DNA of 64,000 bases from Variovorax sp. Sphag1AA. Lineage in GTDB: Bacteria > Pseudomonadota > Gammaproteobacteria > Burkholderiales > Burkholderiaceae_C. The position numbers were made by a program, and so were the translations under genes. The stretch spans positions 62,001-126,000 of the forward strand of contig NZ_JACHYC010000009.1 of NCBI RefSeq assembly GCF_014192575.1, given 5' to 3'. The stretch's first letter is position 1. Each line of letters begins with the position of its first letter. This document shows, piece after piece, positions 23,855 through 32,152 of the stretch. Under the pieces are notes generated by a model. The model saw nothing but the letters and a program-made list of their open reading frames with translations. It did not search any database and was not told where the DNA came from.

Positions 23855-26023
23855 TCAAGCCGTGGCGACGACCAGCGCATCGAGCGCAAGCACCGCCTGC
23901 GTCGCGCTCGCCGGATAGGCAACGAGCGGGTTGATGTCGATCTCGCTGATCTGCGGATTGGCGCGCATCTGCTCGCCGACCAGCGCGACCACGCGGGCAA
24001 TCGCCTTGAGGTCCACCCCAGCTTCGCCACGCGTGCCGCGCAACACCGCGGCGGCCTTGAGGCGGCCCAGTTCGACAACGATGTCGTCCTCCGCCATGTC
24101 GGCCGGGATCAACCGCACATCCTTGAGCGCCTCGATCCAGATACCACCCAGCCCCACCAGGACGACGGGGCCCCATTCCGGATCGCGCTTGGCACCCACC
24201 ACCAGTTCGAGGCCGCGTGGTCCCATGGCCTCGACCAGCGCGCCGTCCAGCGCCAGCTCCGGACGGTGGCGGCCAACGTTGTCATGCAGACGCTGCCAGC
24301 CTTCGCGCAGCGCGGCCTCGTCGGCAAGACCGACGAGCACGCCACCGACATCGCTCTTGTGCGGCAGTTCGCTCGCCTGCGCCTTGAGCACGACCGGAAA
24401 GCCGATGTCGCTTGCGATGCGCACCGCTTCGTCGGCACTGCGCGCCAGCGCGCCGCGCGGCACCGTCAGGCCGGCGCGCGCGAGCCAGCCCTTGCCCAGG
24501 TATTCGGCAAAGATGCCGTTCGCGGGTATCGGCCCGGGCAGCGGCACGGGCCGGGACTGCCCCTGCGACGCACGCGCGGCCCGTTGCAGCGCTTCCCCGT
24601 AGGCCGCGACGCGATGCAGCGCGCGCAAGGCGCGATCGGCCGAGCGGAACAGCGGCACGCCGCTCGCATGAATCGCCTCGGTGAAGAAGGGCTCGATCGG
24701 ACTGGCATCGCCCGTCAGCACCAGCACCGCAGGCTTGCGGGCCTTCGCGATGGCGGGAACGATGTGCTCGGCTTTGTCTTTCTGCGCCACCACCGGCCCG
24801 ACCGGAATCGCCAGCACGATGCTTCCGATGCGTGCGTCTTCCAGCATGGTCAGCAGCAGTTCGCCAATCAGCCCGGGCTGGCGCACGCCGATGGTGGTGT
24901 AGTCCAGCGGGTTCTCTGCCACTGCGTAGGCCGGCAGCATCGCGCGGAGCTTGTCGACCGTGGCGGGCTGCAGTTCCGGCAGTTCCAGGCCGAGGTCGTC
25001 GGCGAAGTCGAGCGCGATGTTCTTCATGGCGCCGGAGCCGGTCATGAAGGCGGCGCCGCCCACCGGCGGCTGCGGATAGCGCAGCAGGATCGCGGTGGTG
25101 TCCAGCAGTTCGTCTAGCGACTCCACCACCACCACGGCCTCGCGGCGCAGCAACGCCGTCGCGGTGGCGTGGTCGCCGGCCAGCGCGCCGGTGTGCGATT
25201 GCGCCGCCTCGCGCGCACGCTCGCTGCGCCCCGGCATCAGCAACACGACCGGCTTGCCTTTGGCGCGTGCTTCGGCGGCCAGCTGCAGGAACAGGCGCGG
25301 CCGACGGATCTGCTCCGCGTACACGGTGATGACGCGGGTCTGTGCATCGCCGATGTAGTGCGCCACCACGTCCTCGGCACAGAGCGACACCTCGTTGCCG
25401 GTCGAGAACACCGACGTCACCGGCACGCCGTTGCCCAGGAAGGCGTCGCGCAAGGTCGCTGCCATGAAGCCGCTTTGAGCGACGACGCCGACACCGGGGC
25501 GCCGCTCGCGCTCGCGCGCCGCCAGCGGCTCGAAGGTCACGGGCACGCCGGCCGCCAGATTGGTGAAGCCCATGCAGTTCGGCCCCACGAGCACGATGCC
25601 GGCTTCCTGCGCGACCTGGGCCAGCGCCTCCTGCCTGGCCTGGCCCTCCTCGCCCGCCTCGGCATAGCCCGATGCGAACAGCACCGCCGCGTGGCAACGC
25701 CGCGCCGCGAGCGCCTTCACGGCATCCAGCACACCCACCTCGGGAATGGCGAGCACGGCCAGGTCGATGCCCTCGGGCAGCTCGTCGACCGACTTCACGC
25801 ATGCGCGTCCGTTGATTTCCACGCTACCGCGACTCACCAGGTGCAGCGCGCCCTCGTAGCCGAAGCGTTCCAGGTTGCCCTGGACGAAGCCGCCGAAGGA
25901 GCGTGGGTCGGCCGACGCGCCCACGATGGCGATGGACCGCGGCGTCAGCACATGCTGAAGGTTCAGTCTCGCAGCGGGGAGACAGGATGCTCGAGAAGCT
26001 TGCAAATCGAGGTTGGCATTCAT
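23855..26023 (-). CDS. Fused ADP-forming acyl-CoA synthetase (acetate-CoA ligase family)
   Basis: The 722-residue protein fuses both subunits of an ADP-forming (NDP-forming) acyl-CoA synthetase. It has an N-terminal CoA-binding domain (LTPRSIAIVGASADPRSFGG), a succinyl-CoA-synthetase-like flavodoxin domain with the probable phospho-histidine in SHTGALAGD, and a C-terminal ATP-grasp domain (GFPVVLKAQASELPHKSDV). It would activate a carboxylic acid to its CoA thioester. The start at 26021-26023 fits a TTGACA-N16-CACAAT promoter that puts transcription initiation at about 26024; the ATG at 26030-26032 lies in the -10 box. It is the first gene of the leftward operon, divergent from gntR. Confidence 0.88.
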   Translation of the reverse strand: MNANLDLQASRASCLPAARLNLQHVLTPRSIAIVGASADPRSFGGFVQGNLERFGYEGALHLVSRGSVEINGRACVKSVDELPEGIDLAVLAIPEVGVLDAVKALAARRCHAAVLFASGYAEAGEEGQARQEALAQVAQEAGIVLVGPNCMGFTNLAAGVPVTFEPLAARERERRPGVGVVAQSGFMAATLRDAFLGNGVPVTSVFSTGNEVSLCAEDVVAHYIGDAQTRVITVYAEQIRRPRLFLQLAAEARAKGKPVVLLMPGRSERAREAAQSHTGALAGDHATATALLRREAVVVVESLDELLDTTAILLRYPQPPVGGAAFMTGSGAMKNIALDFADDLGLELPELQPATVDKLRAMLPAYAVAENPLDYTTIGVRQPGLIGELLLTMLEDARIGSIVLAIPVGPVVAQKDKAEHIVPAIAKARKPAVLVLTGDASPIEPFFTEAIHASGVPLFRSADRALRALHRVAAYGEALQRAARASQGQSRPVPLPGPIPANGIFAEYLGKGWLARAGLTVPRGALARSADEAVRIASDIGFPVVLKAQASELPHKSDVGGVLVGLADEAALREGWQRLHDNVGRHRPELALDGALVEAMGPRGLELVVGAKRDPEWGPVVLVGLGGIWIEALKDVRLIPADMAEDDIVVELGRLKAAAVLRGTRGEAGVDLKAIARVVALVGEQMRANPQISEIDINPLVAYPASATQAVLALDALVVATA

Positions 26024-26030
26024 ACAGGCC

Positions 26031-26058
26031 ATTGTGGCATACACAAACAGACTGTCAA
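26031..26058 (-). promoter_or_regulatory. Promoter of leftward operon with overlapping inverted repeat
   Basis: On the minus strand there is a consensus -35 TTGACA (26053-26058), a 16-bp spacer and -10 CACAAT (26031-26036). An inverted repeat, TTGTG-GCATA-CACAA (26032-26046), covers the -10 box. This shape (TTGT, short spacer, ACAA) resembles FadR/GntR-type operators. The predicted start lies about one base before the ATG at 26023, so the transcript may be leaderless. Confidence 0.6.
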
Positions 26059-26211
26059 CACACCAGAAAACCGTACCCACGGCGTTACGCCTTGAACAAA
26101 ACCCGAGGTTTTCACTCTTGTCAACGCAGTGAGCGCTCAAGTTCCCCGCGCTCTTGGTCAGGGAAAATCCCTAGAAAAGCCCAGATTTGGCATCCTTTCA
26201 AATAGTTCTTG

Positions 26212-26236
26212 CATACCACTGGTCGCAAGTGGTATG
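26212..26236. promoter_or_regulatory. Probable GntR operator
   Basis: A perfect inverted repeat with 9-bp arms, CATACCACT, 7-bp spacer, AGTGGTATG, ends 9 bp before the gntR ATG at 26246. Its position suggests autoregulation, and the GCATAC core also appears in the inverted repeat over the divergent promoter. Confidence 0.6.
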
Positions 26237-26245
26237 TTTCGGACC

Positions 26246-26983
26246 ATGCAAACAGAGCACGACCCCTCACTTCCCGACGAAGACACCTTGAGCGACGAAT
26301 CGCGTCGACGCGGCGGCCGCGCCAACGAGATCCGCACCGTGCTGCAGGACGAGATCGAGAGCGGCAGCCTTCCCCCGGGTGCACCGCTGGACGAGCGCGC
26401 ATTGGCCGCGCGCTTCCAGGTGTCACGCACGCCGGTGCGCGAGGCCTTGCAGCAACTGGCGGCGCGCGATCTCGTGCGCATCGCGCCGCGGCAGGGCGTG
26501 AGCGTGGCGCGGCTGTCCATCAACCAGGTGCGCGCCATCATGGAAAGCATCGGCGAGCTGGAAGCGCTGGCCGCCAAGCTCGCCGCGCGGCGCGTGGACG
26601 AACCCCTGCGCAAGAGGCTGGACGACGCCATCCAGCGTTGCCAGGACGCCGCGGTGCAGGGCGGCGCGGCCGAATACGCGATCGCCAACACCTTCTTCCA
26701 CGAAACCGTCTATGACGGCGCGCGCAATCCCTATCTGGCGGAGCTCATCCGCAACGCGCGCCGGCAAATCCAGCGTTACCGCCTCAAGGACTTCCACACC
26801 AAGGCGCAGATCAGCAAGTCGCTGCAGGACCACCTGCGTGTGGCACGCGCGGTCCAGGAGGGCGACGAGGCACTCGCCGCCCACGCCATGCTGCTGCACG
26901 TGCCGTCGGGCTCGACCGGCTTCTCGGAATTCCTGGCCCGCATGCCGATGAGCTTCTTCGAGAGCGAAGCCACGGACCACTGA
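26246..26983 (+). CDS. GntR-family (FCD/FadR type) transcriptional regulator
   Basis: The 245-residue protein has an N-terminal winged HTH (about residues 25-90, ALAARFQVSRTPVREALQQL) and an all-helical FCD ligand domain (GELEALAAKLAARR, NTFFHETVYDGARNPYLAEL). FCD regulators usually sense organic acids or acyl-CoAs and repress catabolic operons. The start was set at 26246 (MQTEH) because an inverted repeat covers the in-frame ATG at 26234. It is divergent from the acyl-CoA synthetase operon and heads the ridA-to-dehydrogenase operon, so it probably controls the whole island. Confidence 0.9.
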   Translation: MQTEHDPSLPDEDTLSDESRRRGGRANEIRTVLQDEIESGSLPPGAPLDERALAARFQVSRTPVREALQQLAARDLVRIAPRQGVSVARLSINQVRAIMESIGELEALAAKLAARRVDEPLRKRLDDAIQRCQDAAVQGGAAEYAIANTFFHETVYDGARNPYLAELIRNARRQIQRYRLKDFHTKAQISKSLQDHLRVARAVQEGDEALAAHAMLLHVPSGSTGFSEFLARMPMSFFESEATDH

Positions 26984-27015
26984 TCCCCTGATCTCCCTAC
27001 TTCGCAGGAACTCAC

Positions 27016-27396
27016 ATGACCGGTCGCTCCATCGACTTGCCTGGTGCTTCGCACAACGCGCCGATCCCCGCCGGGGCGCGCGTCGGCAACGTCCTCTGCT
27101 CGTCCGCCATCTCAGGCAAGGACCCCGCCAACGGCCAGTTGCCGGACGACATGGCAGCGCAGGCCCGCCACGCATTCGCCAACTTGCGCGCCCTGCTCGA
27201 AGCCGGCGGCGCCACGTTGTCCGACGTGGTCAAGCTCTCCGTCACCGTGCGCGACAACGCGGTGCGCGACGCGGTCAATGCCGAGTGGCTGGCCGCATTC
27301 CCCGATCCCCACGACCGCCCGGCGCGCCATATCACGGTGTACCCGCTGCAACACGGCATGTGGCTGCAGCTCGAAGTGATGGCCGTCATTCGATAA
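27016..27396 (+). CDS. RidA/YjgF family protein
   Basis: The 126-residue protein has the RidA fold, with FANLRALLEAGGATLSDVVK and the C-terminal arginine segment RPARHITVYPL. RidA members deaminate reactive enamines or imines; others in catabolic operons act on ring-cleavage products, such as 2-aminomuconate-type intermediates. An AGGAA lies a few bases before the ATG. It is the first structural gene after gntR. Whether it clears a reactive intermediate or acts directly in the pathway cannot be told. Confidence 0.88.
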   Translation: MTGRSIDLPGASHNAPIPAGARVGNVLCSSAISGKDPANGQLPDDMAAQARHAFANLRALLEAGGATLSDVVKLSVTVRDNAVRDAVNAEWLAAFPDPHDRPARHITVYPLQHGMWLQLEVMAVIR

Positions 27397-27427
27397 CCCC
27401 GAGAGACATACCCGAAAGCGCTTCTTC

Positions 27428-28417
27428 ATGATCATCGATTCCCACGCCCACATCGTCATGCCGCCCGAGAGCTTCCGCTTCATGGCGGAGCTGGTTGGCG
27501 GCCGCGCCAATCCCAATACGCTGCCCAAGATTCCGGACGCCTCGGTGCGCAAGGTGGCCGAAGAGCTCGTGAAGAGCATGGACAACGTCGGCACCGACAT
27601 CCAGTTCATCTCGCCGCGTCCCTATCTGCAGATGCACTCCGTCAAGCCCGGTCGCGTGACCGAACTGTGGACCACGCACTGCAACGACCTCATCGCACGC
27701 TTCGTCGAGATGTTCCCTGACCGCTTCCGCGGTGTCGCAGGGTTGCCGCAGTACATGGACGAGCCGCTCGAGCTGCGCGCGATTCCCGAGCTCCGCCGCT
27801 GCGTGACGCAACTCGGCTTCGTCGGCTGCCTCATCAACCCCGATCCGACCGAGGGGCTGGGCGATCCGCCCGGGCTGGGCGATCCGTTCTGGCATCCGCT
27901 GTACAAGGCGATGACCGAGCTCGACGTGCCCGGCCTGATCCACTCCGCAGGCAGCTGCAGCGCACGCGAGTCGTACACGCTGAAGTTCATCAACGAAGAA
28001 AGCATCGCGGTCGTCTCGCTGCTCGGCGCGAAGACCTTCGACACCTTCCCCGACCTCAAGATCGTCGTGGCGCATGGCGGCGGCGCGATCCCCTACCAGA
28101 TGGGGCGCTTCCGCTCGTGGAACGTGCGCAAGGGCGAGAAGGAGACCTTCGACGAGCAGTTGAAGAAGCTCTACTTCGACACCTGCAACTACAGCAAGGA
28201 AGCCATCGAGCTGCTGCTGAAGGTGGCGGGCACCGACAACGTGCTCTTCGGCACCGAGAAGCCCGGCACCGGCAGCTCGCGCGACCCGATCAGCGGGCGC
28301 GACTACGACGACATGAAGCCGGTCATCGAAAGCATCGAATGGCTCACCGACCGGCAACGCACCGACATCTTCGAATGCAACTGCCGCCGCGTGTATCCGC
28401 GCGCCTTCAGGGAATGA
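27428..28417 (+). CDS. Amidohydrolase-2 family protein (4-oxalomesaconate hydratase / LigJ-like)
   Basis: The 329-residue protein is a metal-dependent TIM-barrel amidohydrolase of the ACMS-decarboxylase/LigJ group. It has the N-terminal metal motif IIDSHAHIVMP, a mid HSAG histidine, the VAHGGGAIPYQMGRFRSW segment, and a late GTEKPGTGS where an aspartate often occurs. VAHGGGA-P-GR is close to LigJ, which hydrates 4-oxalomesaconate to 4-carboxy-4-hydroxy-2-oxoadipate. With the class III dioxygenase and RraA-like aldolases of the opposite arm it would complete that route. A decarboxylase or hydrolase role remains possible. Confidence 0.8.
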   Translation: MIIDSHAHIVMPPESFRFMAELVGGRANPNTLPKIPDASVRKVAEELVKSMDNVGTDIQFISPRPYLQMHSVKPGRVTELWTTHCNDLIARFVEMFPDRFRGVAGLPQYMDEPLELRAIPELRRCVTQLGFVGCLINPDPTEGLGDPPGLGDPFWHPLYKAMTELDVPGLIHSAGSCSARESYTLKFINEESIAVVSLLGAKTFDTFPDLKIVVAHGGGAIPYQMGRFRSWNVRKGEKETFDEQLKKLYFDTCNYSKEAIELLLKVAGTDNVLFGTEKPGTGSSRDPISGRDYDDMKPVIESIEWLTDRQRTDIFECNCRRVYPRAFRE

Positions 28418-28420
28418 ACA

Positions 28421-28525
28421 CCCCCCAAGCCGCTTCGCGGCTCCCCCCTCTCTCGCCTTCGGCGGGAGGGGGGCGCACCCAGCGGCCCGGCAAAGCCGGT
28501 TCCGCGGGTGCCCTGGACTGGGTTG
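28421..28525. repeat. Hairpin-rich intergenic repeat (Comamonadaceae-type)
   Basis: Three stem-loops follow one another: AGCCGCTTCGCGGCT (28428-28442), a long CCCCCCTC...GAGGGGGG stem (28443-28473) and CCGGCAAAGCCGG (28487-28499). I recognise the type as an intergenic repeat common in Comamonadaceae. It lies inside an otherwise tight operon, between the amidohydrolase and Rieske genes, and could tune transcript stability or read-through. Confidence 0.65.
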
Positions 28526-28556
28526 CAGCGCTATTGAAATCCGAGGAGACACTCTC

Positions 28557-29792
28557 ATGCCGATGAGCAAGGAAGACAACGATCTGCTGACACGCGTGGA
28601 GAACGGCGCCCCGATGGGCGAGATGATCCGTCAGCACTACTGGCTGCCGGCCGTGCCTTCGTCCAAGCTGGAAGCCGACGGCGCGCCGGTGCGCATCCGC
28701 CTGCTGGGCCGCAACTACGTGGCCTTCCGCGCCACCGACGGCGCGGTCGGCGTGCTCGACGAGCGCTGCCCGCATCGCAAGGCCTCGCTCGCGCTGGCGC
28801 GCAACGAGGACAACGGCCTGCGCTGCATCTATCACGGCTGGAAGTTCAACGTCAAAGGCGAGGTTGTCGAGGCCCCGAACCACACGGGCGACCAGACGCA
28901 GTTCTGCAAGCATGTGCGCGTGAACCGCTACACCGCGGCCGATCGCGGCGGCATCGTCTGGGTCTGGCTCGGTGAGGGGGACGCACCACCGCCCTTCCCC
29001 GACCTGCCTTTCATCGACCTGCCCGCGCACCAGCGCTCGGTGACCAGCGCCGAGGTGCCGACCAACTGGGTGCAGGGTGTCGAAGCCTCGATGGACTCGT
29101 CGCATGTCGGCGTGCTGCACGAGTCGACCACCCAGATCACCGCCGGCGGTGGCAACGAACGCATGCTGATGACCAAGGCGCTCGCCCCCAAGCTGGAGTT
29201 CGAGGAGCGTCCCTATGGCTACCGCTACGCCGCGCTGCGATCGTTGCCCGACGGCCAGGTGTATGCGCGGGTCAACAACTTCGTGATGCCGTGGTACGGG
29301 ATCATCTGCCCGCCCGACGCCAACGGGCCCACCACCGTGTTCTTCTCGACCCCGGTGGACGATGTGACGCACCGCGCCTGGTTCGTGCACTTCAACCCGA
29401 ATCGCCCGCTGGGCATGACGGTGATGTCGGCTTCGCCCGATGTGTGGAATTTCCCGCCACTGCCGCCGGGCGGCCCCGAGGAGAACTGGGGCCAGAACCG
29501 CGACCTGATGAAGCGCGGCCACAAGACCGGGTTCCCGCAGCACCTGGGCACCGAGGACTTCGCGATGTTCCTGAGCCAGGGGCCGATCGTCGACCGCACC
29601 GACGAGCAACTGTGCTCCGCTGACGGCGCGGTATTGCGCGTACGCCAGATGCTCCTGAAGGCGGCGCGCGAGTTCATGGAAGGCAAGCAGCCCACGATGG
29701 CGCATCACCCGGAACTCGACTACCGAAAGATCCGTTCGGTAGGTGGCGTGATCGCCAGTGCCGGCGAGTGGCGGCAACTGGCCGACGCCTGA
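28557..29792 (+). CDS. Rieske non-heme iron oxygenase, copy 1 (phthalate/vanillate type)
   Basis: The 411-residue protein has an N-terminal Rieske [2Fe-2S] site (C71, H73, C90, H93 in CPHRKAS and CIYHGW). The mononuclear iron site is D180, H183 and H188 (SMDSSHVGVLHES). Length and motifs place it with the single-component oxygenases of the phthalate 4,5-dioxygenase / vanillate O-demethylase group, which need an IscA/PDR-type reductase. Such a reductase is at 32153. It would hydroxylate or O-demethylate an aromatic substrate. It differs clearly from the second Rieske protein, so different positions or substrates are likely. Confidence 0.92.
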   Translation: MPMSKEDNDLLTRVENGAPMGEMIRQHYWLPAVPSSKLEADGAPVRIRLLGRNYVAFRATDGAVGVLDERCPHRKASLALARNEDNGLRCIYHGWKFNVKGEVVEAPNHTGDQTQFCKHVRVNRYTAADRGGIVWVWLGEGDAPPPFPDLPFIDLPAHQRSVTSAEVPTNWVQGVEASMDSSHVGVLHESTTQITAGGGNERMLMTKALAPKLEFEERPYGYRYAALRSLPDGQVYARVNNFVMPWYGIICPPDANGPTTVFFSTPVDDVTHRAWFVHFNPNRPLGMTVMSASPDVWNFPPLPPGGPEENWGQNRDLMKRGHKTGFPQHLGTEDFAMFLSQGPIVDRTDEQLCSADGAVLRVRQMLLKAAREFMEGKQPTMAHHPELDYRKIRSVGGVIASAGEWRQLADA

Positions 29793-29852
29793 TCCGCCAA
29801 TCCCTCATCACCCCGAAAGGGCGCGCAAGACGCCCTCCTTGGAGACAACACG

Positions 29853-30827
29853 ATGAAACTCAACAGGCGCCACCTTCTGACCTATGGCGCGGCCGTTCTG
29901 GCCGTCCCCCAGGCCATTCATGCGCAAAGCAAGTCGGTGATTCGCATCGTCGTCGGCTTTCCGCCGGGCGGCGCGACCGACGCGATCCTGCGTGCGGTTG
30001 CGGACCGGTTGCCCTCGCTGCTCGGGCAACCCGTGATCATCGACAACAAGCCAGGCGTGGGCGGACGCATCGCGGCCGATATGGTGCTTGCGGCGCCGGC
30101 CGACGGGCTCACCTACATGGTGGCGCCCAACGCGACGCCGACCTTCCAGATGCTGGTGTTCGGCCACGAAGTGCGCTGGAACATCGTGAAGGACTTCGCG
30201 CCGGTGGCCACGCTGGCGACGTACCCGCTGGGCATGGGTGTCGCGAACAACACCGGCGCGACGAACGTGCGCGAATTCATCGAGTGGGTTCGCCGCAATC
30301 CCGGCAAGGCCAGCTTCGGTACGCCAGGGCTGGGCGGACAGAACCACTTCCTCGGGGTACAGCTCGCGAAGACGGCAAACATCGACCTGCCGGTGACACC
30401 CTACAAGGGGACGCCGCCGATGGTCACCGACCTGGTCGGCGGGCACGTGCCTTCGGCCATCAGCCTGATCGACAGCATGATGCCGCACCACCGTTCCGGT
30501 CGCATCCGCGTGATCGGCATCTTCACCAAGGAACGCTCGCCGCTGATCCCCGAGATTCCCACCTTTGCCGAGCAGGGCGTGGACGTGACCTCGGGCGAAG
30601 GCTGGACCGGCATGTGGGCGCGCGCGGGCACGCCGCCCGCGGAGATCGAACGGATGCAGAAAGCCTTGCAGCAGGCGCTGCAATCGCCGGAGGTCAAGGA
30701 CGCGCTCACGCAACGCCTGTGGGTGCAGCCGGACTTCCGTCCCGGCGCCGAGATGGATGCGTTGCAGCGCGCCGAGCTCGCGCACTGGGCGCCCATCATC
30801 AAGGCCTCTGGCTTCAAGCCCGAATGA
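29853..30827 (+). CDS. Bug/TctC-family periplasmic solute-binding protein
   Basis: The 324-residue protein has a signal peptide of twin-arginine character (MKLNRRHLLTYGAAVLAVPQ), cleaved near IHAQSK. The Bug core is IVVGFPPGGATDAILRAVA with DNKPGVGGRIAADMV. It would bind an aromatic or other carboxylate for uptake. A GGAGACAACACG ribosome-binding region precedes the ATG. It lies between the two Rieske genes, which suggests that its ligand is their substrate. The residues NRRHLL are only TAT-like, so Sec export remains possible. Confidence 0.9.
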   Translation: MKLNRRHLLTYGAAVLAVPQAIHAQSKSVIRIVVGFPPGGATDAILRAVADRLPSLLGQPVIIDNKPGVGGRIAADMVLAAPADGLTYMVAPNATPTFQMLVFGHEVRWNIVKDFAPVATLATYPLGMGVANNTGATNVREFIEWVRRNPGKASFGTPGLGGQNHFLGVQLAKTANIDLPVTPYKGTPPMVTDLVGGHVPSAISLIDSMMPHHRSGRIRVIGIFTKERSPLIPEIPTFAEQGVDVTSGEGWTGMWARAGTPPAEIERMQKALQQALQSPEVKDALTQRLWVQPDFRPGAEMDALQRAELAHWAPIIKASGFKPE

Positions 30828-30846
30828 GCAAGGAGACGACACCGTC

Positions 30847-32127
30847 ATGCTGACCCCCGAAAAGAACGGCCAGTTGACCGAAGTTGGACCGGGCACGCCG
30901 ATGGGCGAAGTGCTGCGGCGCCACTGGCACCCGATTGCCGGCATCGACGAGCTGGAGCGCGACCCCGTCAAGCCGGTGCGGCTCATGGGCGAGGACCTCG
31001 TGCTCTTCAAGGATCTCGGCGGCCGCTACGGTCTGGTGGACCGACAGTGCGCGCACCGCCGCGCCGATCTGTCGTATGGCTATGTCGAGCAGGAAGGCAT
31101 CCGCTGCCACTACCACGGATGGCAGTTCGATGCGAAGGGTGCCTGCGTGGCGCAACCCTTCGAGGATCACGTCGATCCCACTGCACGCCTGCGTTGCAAG
31201 GTGCGCCTGAAGGCCTATGAAGTACGGCCCATGGCCGGCCTGCTGTGGGCCTACATGGGACCGCAGCCGGTGCCGGAGCTGCCCGACTGGGAAGCCTTCC
31301 ACTGGTCCAATGGATTCGTCCAGGCGGTCTTCTCCGAAGTGCCCTGCAACTGGCTGCAGACGCAGGAAAACTCCATCGACCCGGTGCACTTCGAATGGAT
31401 GCATGCCAACTGGAGCCGCCGCCTGCGCGGTGACGACGGCGGCTATGCACCCGCACACCTGCAGCTCGCGTTCGAGGAGTTCGAGCACGGCTTCGTCTAC
31501 AAGCGGATCAGCGAAGACACCAACGAGCAGCACCCGCTCTGGACCATCGGCCGGGTCTGCCTGTGGCCCAACGGCTTCTTCCTGGGCGATCACTTCGAAT
31601 GGCGCGTGCCGATCGATGACGAGAACACGCTGAGCGTCACCTGGTCGTTCATCCGCGTGCCGCGCGAATCCGAGCCGTTCGTGCAGAAGACCATCCCCAC
31701 GTGGCACAGCCCGATCCGCGACGCCGCGACCGGCCGCTGGATCACGAGTCACATCATCAACCAGGACATCGTCGCCTGGGTCGGCCAGGGACGCATCGCG
31801 GACCGTACGCGCGAGAACCTCGGCGCCAGTGATCGCGGAATCGCGATGCTGCGGCGCCGGCTGTTCGAGGACATCGATGCGGTGCAGTCGGGGCGCGACC
31901 CCAAGGGCGTGCTCCGCGCCAGATCGAAAGAACCTCTTTTCCTGCCCAGCGACTCGCGCGATTTCTTCCTGAAGGGCCTGCCGCTGGCGGACTACCGGCG
32001 ACACCCCAAGTGGAATCGGCTCCTGACCCATTTCATCTTCCACGCCGGGCAACCCGAGTGGGTCCAGCGCGAGCACACCGAGGCGATGGGCGTCGCGATC
32101 GAGCCGATGGCCGTCCTCGACCTCTGA
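30847..32127 (+). CDS. Rieske non-heme iron oxygenase, copy 2 (phthalate type)
   Basis: The 426-residue oxygenase carries a Rieske cluster site at C68, H70, C87 and H90 (CAHRRADLSYGY, CHYHGW) and a mononuclear iron site at D178, H181 and H186 (SIDPVHFEWMH). It resembles phthalate 4,5-dioxygenase oxygenase components more than copy 1 does. The ATG at 30847 follows the Bug gene by 19 bp; the frame upstream of it is a shadow. It would share the reductase at 32153 with copy 1. Dioxygenation and O-demethylation cannot be told apart from sequence. Confidence 0.92.
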   Translation: MLTPEKNGQLTEVGPGTPMGEVLRRHWHPIAGIDELERDPVKPVRLMGEDLVLFKDLGGRYGLVDRQCAHRRADLSYGYVEQEGIRCHYHGWQFDAKGACVAQPFEDHVDPTARLRCKVRLKAYEVRPMAGLLWAYMGPQPVPELPDWEAFHWSNGFVQAVFSEVPCNWLQTQENSIDPVHFEWMHANWSRRLRGDDGGYAPAHLQLAFEEFEHGFVYKRISEDTNEQHPLWTIGRVCLWPNGFFLGDHFEWRVPIDDENTLSVTWSFIRVPRESEPFVQKTIPTWHSPIRDAATGRWITSHIINQDIVAWVGQGRIADRTRENLGASDRGIAMLRRRLFEDIDAVQSGRDPKGVLRARSKEPLFLPSDSRDFFLKGLPLADYRRHPKWNRLLTHFIFHAGQPEWVQREHTEAMGVAIEPMAVLDL

Positions 32128-32152
32128 CCCTCTGCATCCGGGAGACAAGACC

